DNA from: Microcebus murinus
Taxonomy: Eukaryota > Chordata > Mammalia > Primates > Cheirogaleidae
DNA length: 64,000 bases
Assembly: GCF_040939455.1 (NCBI RefSeq)
Contig: NC_134108.1
Span: 83,620,001 to 83,684,000, forward strand
Reading direction: 5' to 3'
Both the position numbers and the translations under genes were made by a program. The notes under the pieces are model-generated. The model was not told the origin of the DNA and searched no databases. It worked only from the letters and a program-made list of their open reading frames with translations. Positions 50,386-62,215 of this stretch are shown piece after piece (the stretch's first letter is position 1; each line of letters starts with the position of its first letter).

Positions 50386-51037
50386 AGGAGTCAACTTTAA
50401 TTTTTAAGGAAACAAAAAAATATAAATTAGATTTGGCATTTCCACAATCAAATTCCTAATATTATTTAAGATTTATAAGATCTTTTAAATAATTGTTATA
50501 CTAATCCAATTCTTCTAAGGATAGCCTTACTAAAGCCAGAAGAAAAAAAATCTAAACAGCTTTTTTTTCCTCCTAATCAGAGGACCAGTATTGTTTTGAA
50601 TCTAGGCAGGAATATTTAATTTGGTTCATAGCTCTGATGACTCAAGGAATCAAGGTTGTTTTCACAAAACCATGTTATAGAAAAAAAAATTGTCAGACTT
50701 GACATATTAAAGGGGCTAAAATTGAGACAAGATTAAATAAAATTCTGAAATATCACTTCTCTTTCCAGACCCTTGCCTATTCCTTCAAAAGAACAACTTT
50801 TTTTAAGTTAAAACACAAGAATGCACATAATCAAGAAAAGTTATCTATACGCAGCAAAGTTTCAAAATTAATTAATTCAATCATCTTCACTTGAAAAGAA
50901 ATAACCTAACACAATATTTTAAATAAGTATTTTATAATGTACAATCTACTCTCAATACTGAAACTACTAAATTTGATTTCTTTAAATCTACAGGTTTTAC
51001 TCTGACCAACAGGATTAAATTTAAAAAAAGTGTGGCT
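50386..51037. other. Unassigned AT-rich DNA
   Basis: No feature recognised. Confidence 0.45.
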
Positions 51038-51110
51038 ACTTTTCTTTCTTTCCTTCTTTTTCCTTCTTTTCTTTCTTTCTTTCATTCCTTTCTCTCCCCC
51101 ATTTTTGGAG
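51038..51110. repeat. Polypyrimidine (TTTC)n-like tract
   Basis: C/T run interrupted by a single A at about 51083. Confidence 0.93.
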
Positions 51111-51420
51111 TTTTTTTCAGCATATTATGGGGGTACAAATGTTTAGGTTACATATATTGCCTTTGTCCTGCCCTAGTCAGAGCTTCAAGCGTGTCCATCC
51201 CCCAGAGAGTGCGCCCTGAACCCATTAGGTGTGTACATACCCATATACTTCTCCCCCCCATCACCTGCCCGACATCCTATGATTATTAGTACTATGTGTG
51301 CATGTAAGTGTTGATCAATTAATACCAATTTGATGGTGAGTATATCTGGTGCTTGTTTTTCCATTCTTGTGATACTTCACATAAGTGGAATGGGTCAAAT
51401 GTGGCATATGTATACCACGG
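51111..51420 (-). mobile_element. Lemur-type L1 3' end, reverse
   Basis: 'cagcatattatgggggtaca', 'aatgtttaggttacatat', 'gtccatcccccagaga', 'acccattaggtgtgta', then the ORF2 end ('tggtgcttgtttttccattc', 'ttgtgatacttcacataag', 'gtggcatatgtataccacgg'). About 300 bases of an L1 inserted on the minus strand. Confidence 0.92.
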
Positions 51421-51990
51421 ACTTCACCTTATCAAAACTGATCTGACTGCTGTTGATGCCTCTTCTATCAGTGAGCAGCAGAGATCAAAGTTGAAAGCAG
51501 TCCTAGAGGGACTGGTCAGCCACTGGGCAGCAGATTTTTTACATGAGAGATGCAGAGTTAATGCTATATCTTCACTAGAAAGTACACTAAATCCACATGT
51601 AGATTTGATTTTCCTGCCAGCAATACTTTTGCCTGCACAACCATCCATAGAATTGCTAAATGCCATATTCATGATCCTTATATCCCATACAACATTATTT
51701 CTGACTGTGAAACTCATTTTGCAACAAAAAGAAGTGAGAAAATGAGAAAAAGCTCATACCCAGGAGATTGATACCCAGGAGATTCATCCATCCAAGTATA
51801 TCATTATTCAGAGGTAATTAGCCAGGTAGACTGGTGAAATGTCTAATGAAAACTAAATTATGGCAGTGGTTGGGGAAAATTGGGGTTCTATTTAACAAGA
51901 ATTGGAATATACTCTGATAAAGAAACTGATATATGGTGCCAATTCAAGAAAACCAGGAATGGAAGACGCGTCTAGGATCTATATTATTTG
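51421..51990. pseudogene. Unidentified coding-like block (possible pseudogene or retroelement relic)
   Basis: Begins exactly where the L1 end stops. On the plus strand an open frame to 51745 reads through TAVDASSISEQQRSK, then GLVSHWAADFLHERC and LNPHVDLIFLPA. The opposite strand also has a 97-residue frame (51424-51717). Amino-acid use is balanced, unlike the F/I/N/K-rich chance frames around it. After 51745 come a repeated 'atacccaggagatt' (51757-51786) and non-coding sequence. I do not recognise the protein. It could be an endogenous-retrovirus internal piece or a processed pseudogene. Confidence 0.35.
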
Positions 51991-52002
51991 TAAGAAACCA
52001 TA

Positions 52003-52006
<4 letters not shown>

Positions 52007-52038
<32 letters not shown>
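52007..52038. repeat. (TG)n microsatellite
   Basis: Sixteen TG units. Confidence 0.97.
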
Positions 52039-52039
<1 letters not shown>

Positions 52040-53330
52040 ATATTGTCTCCTGTTACTAAAAGCCTTCACTTGAGTGATATAGAAGGCTTATTTCTAAAAG
52101 GTAGAATACCTCCTCCAGAGCACACAATCATCTTTCTATTGAACTAAAAGCAGTGACTTCCACTTGGCTGTATTGGGATTTTCTTCCATGAATACAACAG
52201 AGTGACTACGCAGGTCAATCCTATTGTCAATGGTAAATTGGCTTGATGTTACATACATAGTAGGGACAAGGAAGCAAGTGTTAAGAAACTAGTGAATTTC
52301 TGGGAGTCAGGGAGAGGTTTTCTTAACATCTTCATGTTTGGTAGTAAAAGTCAATAAAAAATAAGTAAAACTCAATTTAGACAGGATTAATAACTTTAAA
52401 CCTTAGAAATGAGTATTTGGATTAATCCATTAGGTAAAATCACTATGACTAACTGAGGTGTTTGCTGAGATGATAGTTCAGATTATAGCAAGCCTGGGAA
52501 CAGTATTGAAAGAAGGAGGTCATAAATATCAAATATTTTTTCATGGGTGGCTATGTAATGAAAACTATAATAGTCACACTTGTCCATTTTTTCCTTATAT
52601 GGATATTTTAAAATATTAATCAATAATATATTTTTTCATATGAATTTTTAATATTTTATAAACAATGTGATGGTATAAATAACTTTATAATTTTACCTTT
52701 AGATTACAGATGCTCAAAGGATAGATTGTGATTTATCTAGAAGAGGAAGAAATGATACATGAGTCCTGATTTCTCTCTTTTGAGAAGATGATGTGCACCA
52801 TCATTAAACAAAGGATATTTGTATCATATTAGGAAAAAGCATGTGATGCGGTTGCTATTATTTTTATTTGCAGATTCAATTGAGATAGAATGATGTCTTT
52901 GGATATTGAATTGGCAAGTTGATATATTTTCACATTATTTTTTTATCACTTTGAAATCAATCCTATCTTCTTCTGCACTTTCATCTACAAAACAGGACAA
53001 AGAGCTGGTGTCTTAATTTCTAGAATCTGTTTTTCTATAGGATTCTGATGTGACATGTAGAATGCAAAAGATAGTGAGTGAGAAAATGTCTTTTTTCCAC
53101 CTAATGACAGAACTAGCAAAATGCTCAGGTATTATACAGGTAAGAGGATTGTTTTCAGTTGCAACATATCTTAGCTGAGCCATCCACATCAGTGCTGCAG
53201 GCACCAGAGATCATCACGAGCAGTTTTGTAAGTTTTCTGCAGCCTTCTAATTTCCTGAAGCAATCGTGGTTTTCTATGAACATTGTTTTTGCACACTTCC
53301 AATTACTTTTTATTATTAATTTTATTTATG
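52039..53330. other. Unassigned DNA
   Basis: No gene or repeat family recognised. Confidence 0.45.
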
Positions 53331-53402
53331 CTAAGATATATATGCATAATATATATGTATATATGTACTTTATATATGTATTGTATGTATATATGTATGT
53401 AT
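53331..53402. repeat. TA/TATG simple-sequence tract
   Basis: Imperfect TATG and TATA units. Confidence 0.85.
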
Positions 53403-53435
53403 TTTGGCCATTTTAAATGGGAAACTGGATGACAT

Positions 53436-54780
53436 TAATTACATTCACAATCATCTGTTCCAGAAGCAATTATCACCACTATCTATTTCCAAAACTTGTT
53501 TTATCATTCCAAACAGGAACTTTGTGACCACTAAGCAGTAACTCCCCATTTCTCCTTCTTCCTTCCCCTAACTTATACTCTACTTTTTAATTTTTTTAGC
53601 AATTTGCCTATCATATATATTTCATATAAATGGAATCACACAATCTGTGTCCTTTTGTGTTTGGCTTATTTCACGTAGCATGATGTTTTCATGGTTCATC
53701 CTTGTTTAGCATGTGTCAGAACTTCATTCTTTTTAATAGGTAAATAATATTTTATTACCTATAATATATATAGTCCATACATACATACACACACACACAC
53801 ATCACACTTTGTTTATCCCTTAATCTGTTGATGGGATTTGAGTCATTTTCACCTTTTCACTATTTTGAATAATGTCATAATGAATAGTGATATACAAGTG
53901 TCTGTTTGAATTCTTTCTGTCAGTTCTTTTTGATGTCTACCCAGAGGTGGAATTGCTGAATCATATTGTAATTTTATATTTCACTTTTTGAGGAGCCACA
54001 AAACTGCTTTCCACAGAAACTGTACTATTTTACATTCTCATCATCACTATACCTAGGTTGCAGTTTCTCCACATCGTTGACAATATTTGTTATTTTCTCT
54101 TTTATAAATTAATCATAGCCATCCTAGGAGATGTGAAGTGATAACTCTGTGATTTTCATTTGCATTTCCTTGATGACTAATGATGTTAACTATTTTCGTA
54201 TATGACTGTTGGTCATTCGTTTATCATTTTTGGAGAAATGTCTATTGAAATCCTTTGCCCATTTTATATACAGTTGTTTTGCTTTGTGTTGTTGATTTTC
54301 AGGAGTTCATTATATATTCTGGACAGTAAAGCCTTATAGGCATATGATTTTAAAATATTTTTTTCCATTCTGTAGGTTGTCTTTTTACTATCTTTATAAT
54401 ATCCTTTGATGTGCAAAAGTTTTTAGTTTTGATGAAGTTCAATTTTTTTTTTACTATTTCTTTTTCCCTTCAGTCTTTGGTGTTATATCTAAGAAACCTT
54501 TGTTGATGCTAAGTCATTAATATTTATCTCTGTGTTTTCTTTTAATAGTTTTATTAATTTAGCACTTATATTTAGGTCATTGATCTACTGTGAGATAAAC
54601 TTAGATTATAATGTGAGGTGAAGAATAATTTTCATATTTTGCATGTAGAAATCCACTTATCTCAGTACCACTGGTTGAAGAGACTAGTCTTTCCCCATTA
54701 ATTGTACTTGGAGCCCTTGTCAAAAAATCAATTGGCCATAGATGTATGGGTTTATTCTAGCTTCCCAATTGTATTCTATA
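53436..54780 (-). mobile_element. Old L1M, reverse, 3' part
   Basis: Starts with the reversed 3' UTR ('caattatcaccactatctat', 'agcagtaactcccca', 'ttggcttatttcacgtagca'). ORF2 sequence follows ('ggtggaattgctgaatcata', 'catttgcatttccttgatga', 'cctttgcccattttat', 'aggttgtctttttactatct', 'tttgatgtgcaaaagttttt'). Contains a CA run (53775-53801). The MER2 at 54781 interrupts it. Confidence 0.92.
53775..53801. repeat. (CA)n microsatellite
   Basis: CATA units running into CA units. Confidence 0.9.
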
Positions 54781-55105
54781 CAGTAGTCCTTTGTATTAGT
54801 GGAAGATGGATCCATGACCACACTGATACCAAAATCCACAAATGCTCAAGTTCCTTATATCAAATGACCTAAGCAATCCTCCAAGATACTTAAAATTATT
54901 TCCAGATTACTTGAAGTATCTGATGTAATGTAAATGTAAAGAGTTATACTATATTGTTCAGGGAATAATGGAAAATAAAAAAGTCCATACATGTTCAGTA
55001 CAGATGCAACTATCCACTTTTTTTCCAAATATTTTAAATCTATAGTTAGTTAAATACATGGATGCAGAATCCATGGATTTAAGTAATGATACAGAGGACT
55101 AACTG
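54781..55105. mobile_element. MER2-type Tigger MITE nested in L1
   Basis: A 325-base element with inverted ends 'cagtagtcctttgta' and, reversed, 'cagttagtcctctg', and TA on each side (54779-54780, 55106-55107). Internal 'taccaaaatccacaaatgct', 'caagttccttatatcaaatg', 'atattgttcagggaataatg' and 'tgttcagtacagatgcaac' match MER2. The host L1 continues at 55108, so the transposon is the younger of the two. Confidence 0.93.
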
Positions 55106-55107
55106 TA

Positions 55108-56460
55108 TGTCTACCTTTATGCCAATACCACATTTTTTGATTAATATATCAGTGTTGTAAATTTTGAAGTAAGTTTTGAAATATGAGACTTCTAAGTTTT
55201 TATTTTTTTCTCTTTTTTTAGCTATTTGGGTTTGGGGCTTCTTATAATTCCACATGAATCAAAGGATTTTGGTTTTTCCATTTCTGTAAGGAAAGATATT
55301 GGAATATGATATAGGGGATTGCGTTCAATGTATAGGTTACTTTGCATAGTATTGACATCTTTATATTAAGTCTTCCTGTATTTGAAAAATAGATGTCTTT
55401 CCATTTATTCAGCTCTACTTTAATTATGTCCAGCATTAATTTGTAGTTTTCCGTTTTTGAGTCGTTCACCTCTTTGGCTAAATTTATCTTTGAGTGTTTT
55501 ATGTTTTTGGATGCTATTATAAATGCAGTTGTTTTCAGAATTTTCTTTCCCTAGTTTTATTGCTGAGGTACAGAATTACAATTGTTTCTTGAGTGTTAAC
55601 TTATTTATTAGTTCTAGTAGCTTTCTTGTGGATTCTTTGGAAAAATCCACATACAGTATATGCCTTTTTTAAATAGAGATCTTTTTACTTCAACTTTTCC
55701 TGTTTTAATGTGTTTTCTTTCTTTGTTTCTTGCCTAATTAATTGTCTGGCTAGCTTTCCAGTACAATGTTGAATAGCAATGGTAGAGGTGGGCATCCTTA
55801 CCCCTAATATTAGTAGGATGTCTTGAATTTTCTACCATTAATTATGATGTTAGATATTGGTTTTTCACAGCAGCCATTTATCATCCTGATGACATTTTCT
55901 TCCTTTCTAATTTTTGAATTTTTTAATCATGATTTATTTTTAATATTTGGTTTTGTCAAATTTCTTTTGTGTATCCCTCGAGATGAACATCTTATTTCTT
56001 TCTTTCATTTTATTAATGTGATTACATTGATTTACTTCTTATGTTGAATCACCATTATAGTCCTTGGATAAACCCTACTTTTTTTATTGTGTATAACTTT
56101 CTCAATATGCTGTAGAATTTGGTTTGCTAGTATTTTGTTTAGAATTTCTGTATCTATATTCATAAGGTATTTTGTCTGTGATATCATTTTCTTGTAATGT
56201 CTTTATCTGGCTTTGCTTTAAGAGTAATGGTGGATTCATAGAATGCATTAAGAAGTATTTGCTCTTCTTCAATTTTTGTGGAAAAGCTTAATAATAATTG
56301 ATGTTAATTCTTCTTTAATGTGTGGCAGAATTTACCAGGAAAGCTATCTATTTCTGACTTTTCTTATTGGGATCAAATGTTTTTAAGCATTTAGTTCCCT
56401 GTACTTACATATTATAATATTTAGAGTCTTTTTGTTTTATATTATTTGTTTTATTATTTT
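55108..56460 (-). mobile_element. Old L1M, reverse, continuation
   Basis: Further ORF2 in reverse: 'tttatgccaataccacattt', 'tttggggcttcttataattc', 'gtattgacatctttatatta', 'ggaaagatattggaatatga', 'tggctagctttccagtacaa', 'tgttgaatagcaatggtaga', 'ggtgggcatcctta' and 'taaggtattttgtctgtgat', in reversed ORF2 order. With 53436-54780 this is about 2.7 kb of L1. Confidence 0.92.
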
Positions 56461-57462
56461 GACCAATGCATGAAGCCATGGCCGCTATTTCGTCAACAAT
56501 AAATTGACAAATTAAGCCTATAAAATTGTTGAAAATAGAATATAATTGTAATACTATATTAAAATGAATGCAAGCCTTTCTTTTAGGAAGCTATTTGACT
56601 TTTAAATGCATATAGTGGAAGTTAGGAGTAGTTTATTAAAGATATTAGAGACATAAGCTACTACCACTATTACCTGAAAGTTTTAGAAGACTATTGTTGC
56701 ATGTGTGTATAGCCACCATATGCTTTATTTGAACATAAATTTAAAGCAATATGTAGAATTTAGTTGTTTAGCCATGTTTGTGTTCTCATCTCATAACACT
56801 TTGAACATGAAATATTTCAATAATGCAGTTTGAATAAATGATAACAATGTAATTGGTTGTCATGTTCTTTAGTTATTAGTGAAATAGTGGGGAAAACAAA
56901 GATTAGTACATCCTTTTCAAATTAAGAGGATCACGAGTGTTTTTATCATAACTTGTTAATTCCATCCATTATGCTCATTGGGCACAAAAATACAACTAAT
57001 AAATTCAACACATATTCTTTAAAGTTGCACTGTTGGTTTATAGGTAAAAAGTATATCTGGTATATGTGAAAGAAATAATCTTTAAAATGAAGTAAATTTG
57101 AGATTGGGCTTTTATTCAGAAAATAATTTACTTTCATGCTGAAGCAATTGTTTTAGCATTTCTAATTGATATTTCCAGTGGTAGAAAGGTTTAAACACAG
57201 CTGAATAATGAAGTTCAATACTGGCAGGGGGCTTGGTTATTCCTTTCTCAATTTTTGATTCTATAATCCACTATCTATGTTAATTTATTAATTATTAATA
57301 GTGTTAGTGATTTCTACATATTGGATCTGGGCAACTCAAATTTACATTCTTTTTATGTCTCCAGGTCTGGTATGTATAAGAAAAGGAAAAAGATATAGTT
57401 GATGAGGCATTATGGTCATACGAAAATGAAAGTCCAAAAATATGTCACTCTTTTTTCTAAAG
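56461..57462. other. Unassigned AT-rich DNA
   Basis: No feature recognised. Confidence 0.45.
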
Positions 57463-57714
57463 GAGACAGAAGCTCTGGAAAAAAAGGCTGAAGTCAGCAG
57501 CAAATCCTTCAAATCTTCCATCCTGTGGAGTAGATGAAGATGTCAAGGAAGGCTCTGATTCTGAGGCTGCAACAAATGAGTCAGGGGCCTCAAAGTTCAA
57601 AAAAATTCCTCCCCAGGTCTTGTAAATGCTAAATTCTCTTGTGCTGGAGCCAAAGGCATTGTCAAACTTCATTTTCCTGTAAGAGCTAGACGAAATAAAG
57701 AAAGTGCCATACAC
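57457..57714. other. Coding-like segment, possible exon or pseudogene, strand unclear
   Basis: Less AT-rich than its flanks. Plus: a pyrimidine run ending 'ttttttctaaag' (57451-57462) looks like a 3' splice site. It is followed by a 53-codon frame from 57464 to the stop at 57623, including CGVDEDVKEGSDSEAATNES, then AATAAA at 57694-57699. Minus: an 85-residue frame over 57457-57714 including DNAFGSSTREFSIYKTW and EGFAADFS, with 'ctagctcttacag' as a possible acceptor. No protein family recognised on either strand. Confidence 0.3.
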
Positions 57715-58334
57715 AGCTTAGGTTTTTTATTACCAGTGTGGAAACATTCAGGCTGAATAAAGAAGCCTTATCTTAAGAGAGACTTCAAATATCTACGAGA
57801 GTTTGGAGCCCCAAGCAAAGTTGTTTTATTTTTGTTGTTGTTAATAAATATCTATGGGAAAGAGAAAAAAAATACACTTGAAATCATGTTGTATATGTAA
57901 ATTTGAAGAAGTAAAATTGTATTGTAAAATATTCTTTCTTTTAAACACACAATCCGATCTACTGAGAGACCCACATTTTACTTAGCCCATGTTTTTGTTC
58001 AGCATCATATTCAAGTGGTCTTTTGCCTTTAGATTAGCTAGAAATGAGAGTCTAGAAAGAAGGGACCTACTTAAACTGATCTACATAAAAAGGAGAGTAA
58101 ATGTTGAGTCTAAGAAAGAAAAAAAAATCTACCATATTATGCTGATTCAGCAGATGCTACCATAGAAACAATTGGAATGAGAACAAAAATGAGTGACAGG
58201 AAATTTATTTGGTTGTGTAAAAGCACATACAGTAACACACGATCCTATAAAGCCTACAGAATATCAAGTAAAATCAGTAAGGATGCCTACATTATGTGCA
58301 GTAGACTAAATATTTGAGAAATTTCTTTTTATTT
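57715..58334. other. Unassigned DNA
   Basis: No feature recognised. Confidence 0.45.
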
Positions 58335-58655
58335 TTTTCCCCACACAAAACAGTCCCTTTTATTTTATTATTTTATTTTTTAAATTCAAAATATTAACGG
58401 GGTACAAATGTTTTAGGTTATGTGGATCATTTTTGTTATGCTTGAGTCATGGCTATAGGTGTACCCACCACCCAAATAGTGTTCATCGTACACATTTGGA
58501 TGGTTTATTCCCCTGCCCTGCTGGTGGCTTCCAATGAGTTTTACTTCCCTCGGTGCCCTTGTGTGCTCATCCGTTAGTTCCAATTTAGTAGTGAGTACAT
58601 GTGGTGCTTGTTTTTTTCATTCTTGTGATACTTCACTTAGGAGAAGGGTCAATAC
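58335..58655 (-). mobile_element. L1 3' end, reverse (older lemur-type)
   Basis: T-rich tail, then 'aatattaacggggtacaaat', 'gttttaggttatgtggatca', 'ggtgtacccaccacccaaat', 'agtgttcatcgtacac', 'ggtggcttccaatgagtttt', 'gtgagtacatgtggtgcttg' and 'ttgtgatacttcacttagg'. More diverged than the other lemur-type tails. Confidence 0.88.
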
Positions 58656-58699
58656 AATGATCAGTTCTTATCTAAGTGATTTGTGACAAATTAAGAGGT

Positions 58700-59110
58700 T
58701 ACTCATAAGGGTACTATCCTATATATAGGTGTTTGTTGTAGGCATCCTGAAGGAATGGCATGGACTCACCTGCCCTTGTATTTGGTTTGCATATCAAGAC
58801 TGATGAACGTGCCTGCACGTGCACGCACACACGCCCCAAAAAGGAATAAAAAGTTTTATTGCTTACCTAGAGAGGCTTTCTAGGAAAAGCAGAACAAGCC
58901 TCCCGTGCTGATCTGGAAATGGCTTGAGAAATGGCACTAGGGGATTACTGGCTTGAAATTTTTATGGTGATTACGAGCTGAGGTCAGAGTGAGGGGTCTT
59001 GTGAGCAGGAAGAGCCTGGCATGGTTTGAATCTCCTGGTGATACCCAAGGAGGGAGCCTCAGGTCTTCCTTATTACCTACTCAGATTTGGGGAAGGAAAG
59101 AAAGAAGAAG
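58700..59110 (-). repeat. Possible LTR in reverse orientation
   Basis: Less AT-rich than its surroundings. Read in reverse, 'gcctctctaggtaagcaata' leads into AATAAAAC near 58850, followed by a GT-rich stretch (58809-58836), as at the R/U5 part of some endogenous retrovirus LTRs. Ends and family not determined; weak. Confidence 0.3.
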
Positions 59111-62094
59111 AATGACACTTAAAAACTGTGAGCAGGCAAACATTAAACATTACAGTCATATCTTTATTATAGTGTTACTCTACAAAGAAGTAACACTATG
59201 ACTAATCAAAGGATTCTTGTTATTTATGCACAAGAGATAAAATTTATGAGGGAAATTATGAGAACATCTATGCTAACTGCTGAAAATATTATTGAAATGG
59301 AAAGTTTTTCTATGATATACAAGTTATCAAATTGAATTCAAAAGCTGAAAAAATCCATATTAATCAAAAATGGAAAAATGGAAAAAAATTTTACCCTGAA
59401 TTAACATTATGATATCATAACATCAGGCTAAGATGGTGTTGTGAGAAATTTCTCTCAGATAGTTAAAAAGCAGATTATTACTCTGCTATTAATTTATTTC
59501 CATAGTTTTTATTGAAAGCTTTCCTACTATTCTAATACGTAGCACCTACACAGTAACTAATACCAAATTAGAATTAAGATTGTGAAAGATGGATGATTAG
59601 ATAATTGGAAATGTTTAGACTTCTTGAAGATGAAATAGTTGTCAAGGAGGAAGAGGAAGGTGAATACTATTGATCATACTATGTATGGTCTAATAAAGTA
59701 CTTTTATGCATTACCTCTTGACTCTTACAACATACCGATAAGCAAATGCTATTATTATTCTCATTTCATAGGTTAATGAGCTTATCATCGTCTGTAGCAT
59801 AGATGGTAAGAAATGGAAAGAAGATGTGAAAAATTTTCTGTATGATCTTAGAAACATCGTTGACAAAGATGTGTATGATCTATCACTGAATGAAAAATTA
59901 TCCTTAATATTATTTTACAAAATATAATGATTTATGGAGGATATATCTATATATGTATCTACCCATTATTGATATTTTATCTGTAAGCACATATAAATTT
60001 ATATTTAGAGGTATATGCATATATAGATTAGAGTATGATTATAAAGCAAAATATTAATTGTATTTATGTTCACTCATTTGAATTAAGTTCTTTTATTTTA
60101 TCCTAAAATAAAATTTTTATTTTCACTTGTCTTCTACTAATATTTTTCAATGAACATGCACATTAATATTTTGTGACAAAACAAAGTTAAGAAAAATTTT
60201 CAAAAATGAGCATGGGTTAAGAGAAAAGACACATAGCACTTGAACAGTTATCAAACTGGATTTTAACTGTTGAATTATTGAAAATTAAGTGAATAAAATT
60301 ATAGAAACTAGTTGACATATATCCATATTTTTCCAAACCAAATGGACATTTGTAGTTTTATATTTAACATTGTCTCAATTTTTCAACAGACAAAAGAACC
60401 AAAATAATGTGAAGAATAATGAGAATGAAAGTAATTACTTGTAACTCTGGAACACCTCATTAAATTAAATATAGGGATTTTTTTAAGCCCATGATCAGAG
60501 TGCTGAATCTTTAGAAAAATTAAAGTACCAGTTACTTATAGACATTTTACTACAAAAATCTCCTTTAACTGATAAAACAGGTCATTCCACATTATATTTT
60601 TCTTCGTCCTTGTTAACATTTCCTATATCTGGTGAGGCTTTGACATAATTAACTTAATTAGCTGTATCTCCATTTTAAAGACTCAACAGTTTCTGTGTAA
60701 CAAAAATGATAGTATGTATTTGACCTGTTATTCTTGCATTCATTCTAATTAAAATGCACTTACTTCTTTATAAGAAAAGTGCTTTTTATTCTTTCCATAT
60801 CCTCTAGTAGAACTATATTCTTTTGCTGCACAGGCACAGGTTTTAATGAGTTATCACAATTTGAAAGGGCTATTCATGTGCAATTTTAGTTTAATCAAAT
60901 ATGTCATGAGTTTTAGATTAACCACTAACCATTAGAACTGTCAGTACCAAATAATTGTATTAAATTGATGTGGACTTCTCTTGAAATTTTAAATGCCAAT
61001 ATAACTTAAGTTTTGTGATATTTTTGCTGAGAGTTATCTGCAGTAATTCATGATCATTAATGACAGAATAGCAAACTAAATTTTCAAATTTGCCAAATAT
61101 TTTAAGAATAAAAGAGTATAGAGTAAAATATGAAATATGTATTATATTCTAATTGCATCTTCAGAAATTTAAATATCTATCCCACTTAAATGTATTTCTC
61201 AGAAACATATTTGCACCCTGCAATGCTATAGCATTGTTCTAATTTATCTTTTGAAATAAATTGTAAAGCACCTGCTGGTTAGGTCTTTTGTTTTAGCTTG
61301 GAAATTTTTCTAGTAATGGATTGAATGTCTTGCCTGTAGTAGGAAATACAGGTTGAAATCAGAGAGCTAGTCATTTATTTATTTATTTTTGTTTTAGATA
61401 ATAGAACAATAAATGGCAGTAGCACTTCTTACTGAATAGGAAAATGATAATTTAAAGAATGATCTCTCTGAGAAGTTTAAACTTTACTTTAAGCCTGATT
61501 TCAAATTGGTTGAGAATCACTGGAGGCAGAAGCCTTTCTTTTTTCCTACTTGATCTAACACATGATATATTGCATTTTTAGTGGATATTTGGTCCATAAA
61601 TGCTTAGAACGGTTATATTTGAAATGTCAAGTCCCTTTTCTTGGTTAACAGATTATGCTGCTGCGGACTCACCATTTAATGGCATTTTTGGTTCATCTTC
61701 TCATTGGTACAAAAATTGAATTTTTAAACCTCATCTTACCAAACAATTTGTGTGTGCCACAGACCTACCCACTGACTAAAGCTAAGATATAATATTACAG
61801 CGCTCCCATCAAACTGAACAGGGTGGAACTCCCAACCAGTCCATCTTCTCAAAGTTTTTGTTTAGTTTAGTTTTGTATTATATTAATATTTATTAATTTA
61901 TCTTAAATAATAATAACCCATTTATGTCATATTTTAATGCTTATTTAAAATTATTTAAATAATTTTTATTTAAGAATATTTAAGATTATTTAAAAATACA
62001 TATTTTTATTTAATAAAAACCCATTACAGACTAATGTAAATGAGACCTTAAGATCAGTCATCATAAAAATGGTAACTGCCTGAGGTTATATATA
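59111..62094. other. Unassigned AT-rich DNA
   Basis: Possible MIR remnant at 59697-59810 (reverse; 'ctattattattctcatttca'). Near 61507 'ggttgagaatcactg' could be one end of an old hAT MITE. Otherwise nothing recognised. The sequence 60440-61000 is free of obvious repeats. Confidence 0.4.
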
Positions 62095-62215
62095 TATATA
62101 TTCATCAGTTTGACTGTGGCAGTCATTTCATAATGTATATGAAAATGAAAACAACACATTGTAGGCTTTGAATATATACAATTTTACTTGTCAATTATAC
62201 CTAAATAGAGCTAAA
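62095..62215 (+). mobile_element. L1 3' terminus fragment
   Basis: 'cagtttgactgtggcagtca', 'tttcataatgtatatgaaaa', 'tatacaattttacttgtcaa' and 'ttatacctaaatagagct' match an L1M 3' end. Confidence 0.65.
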
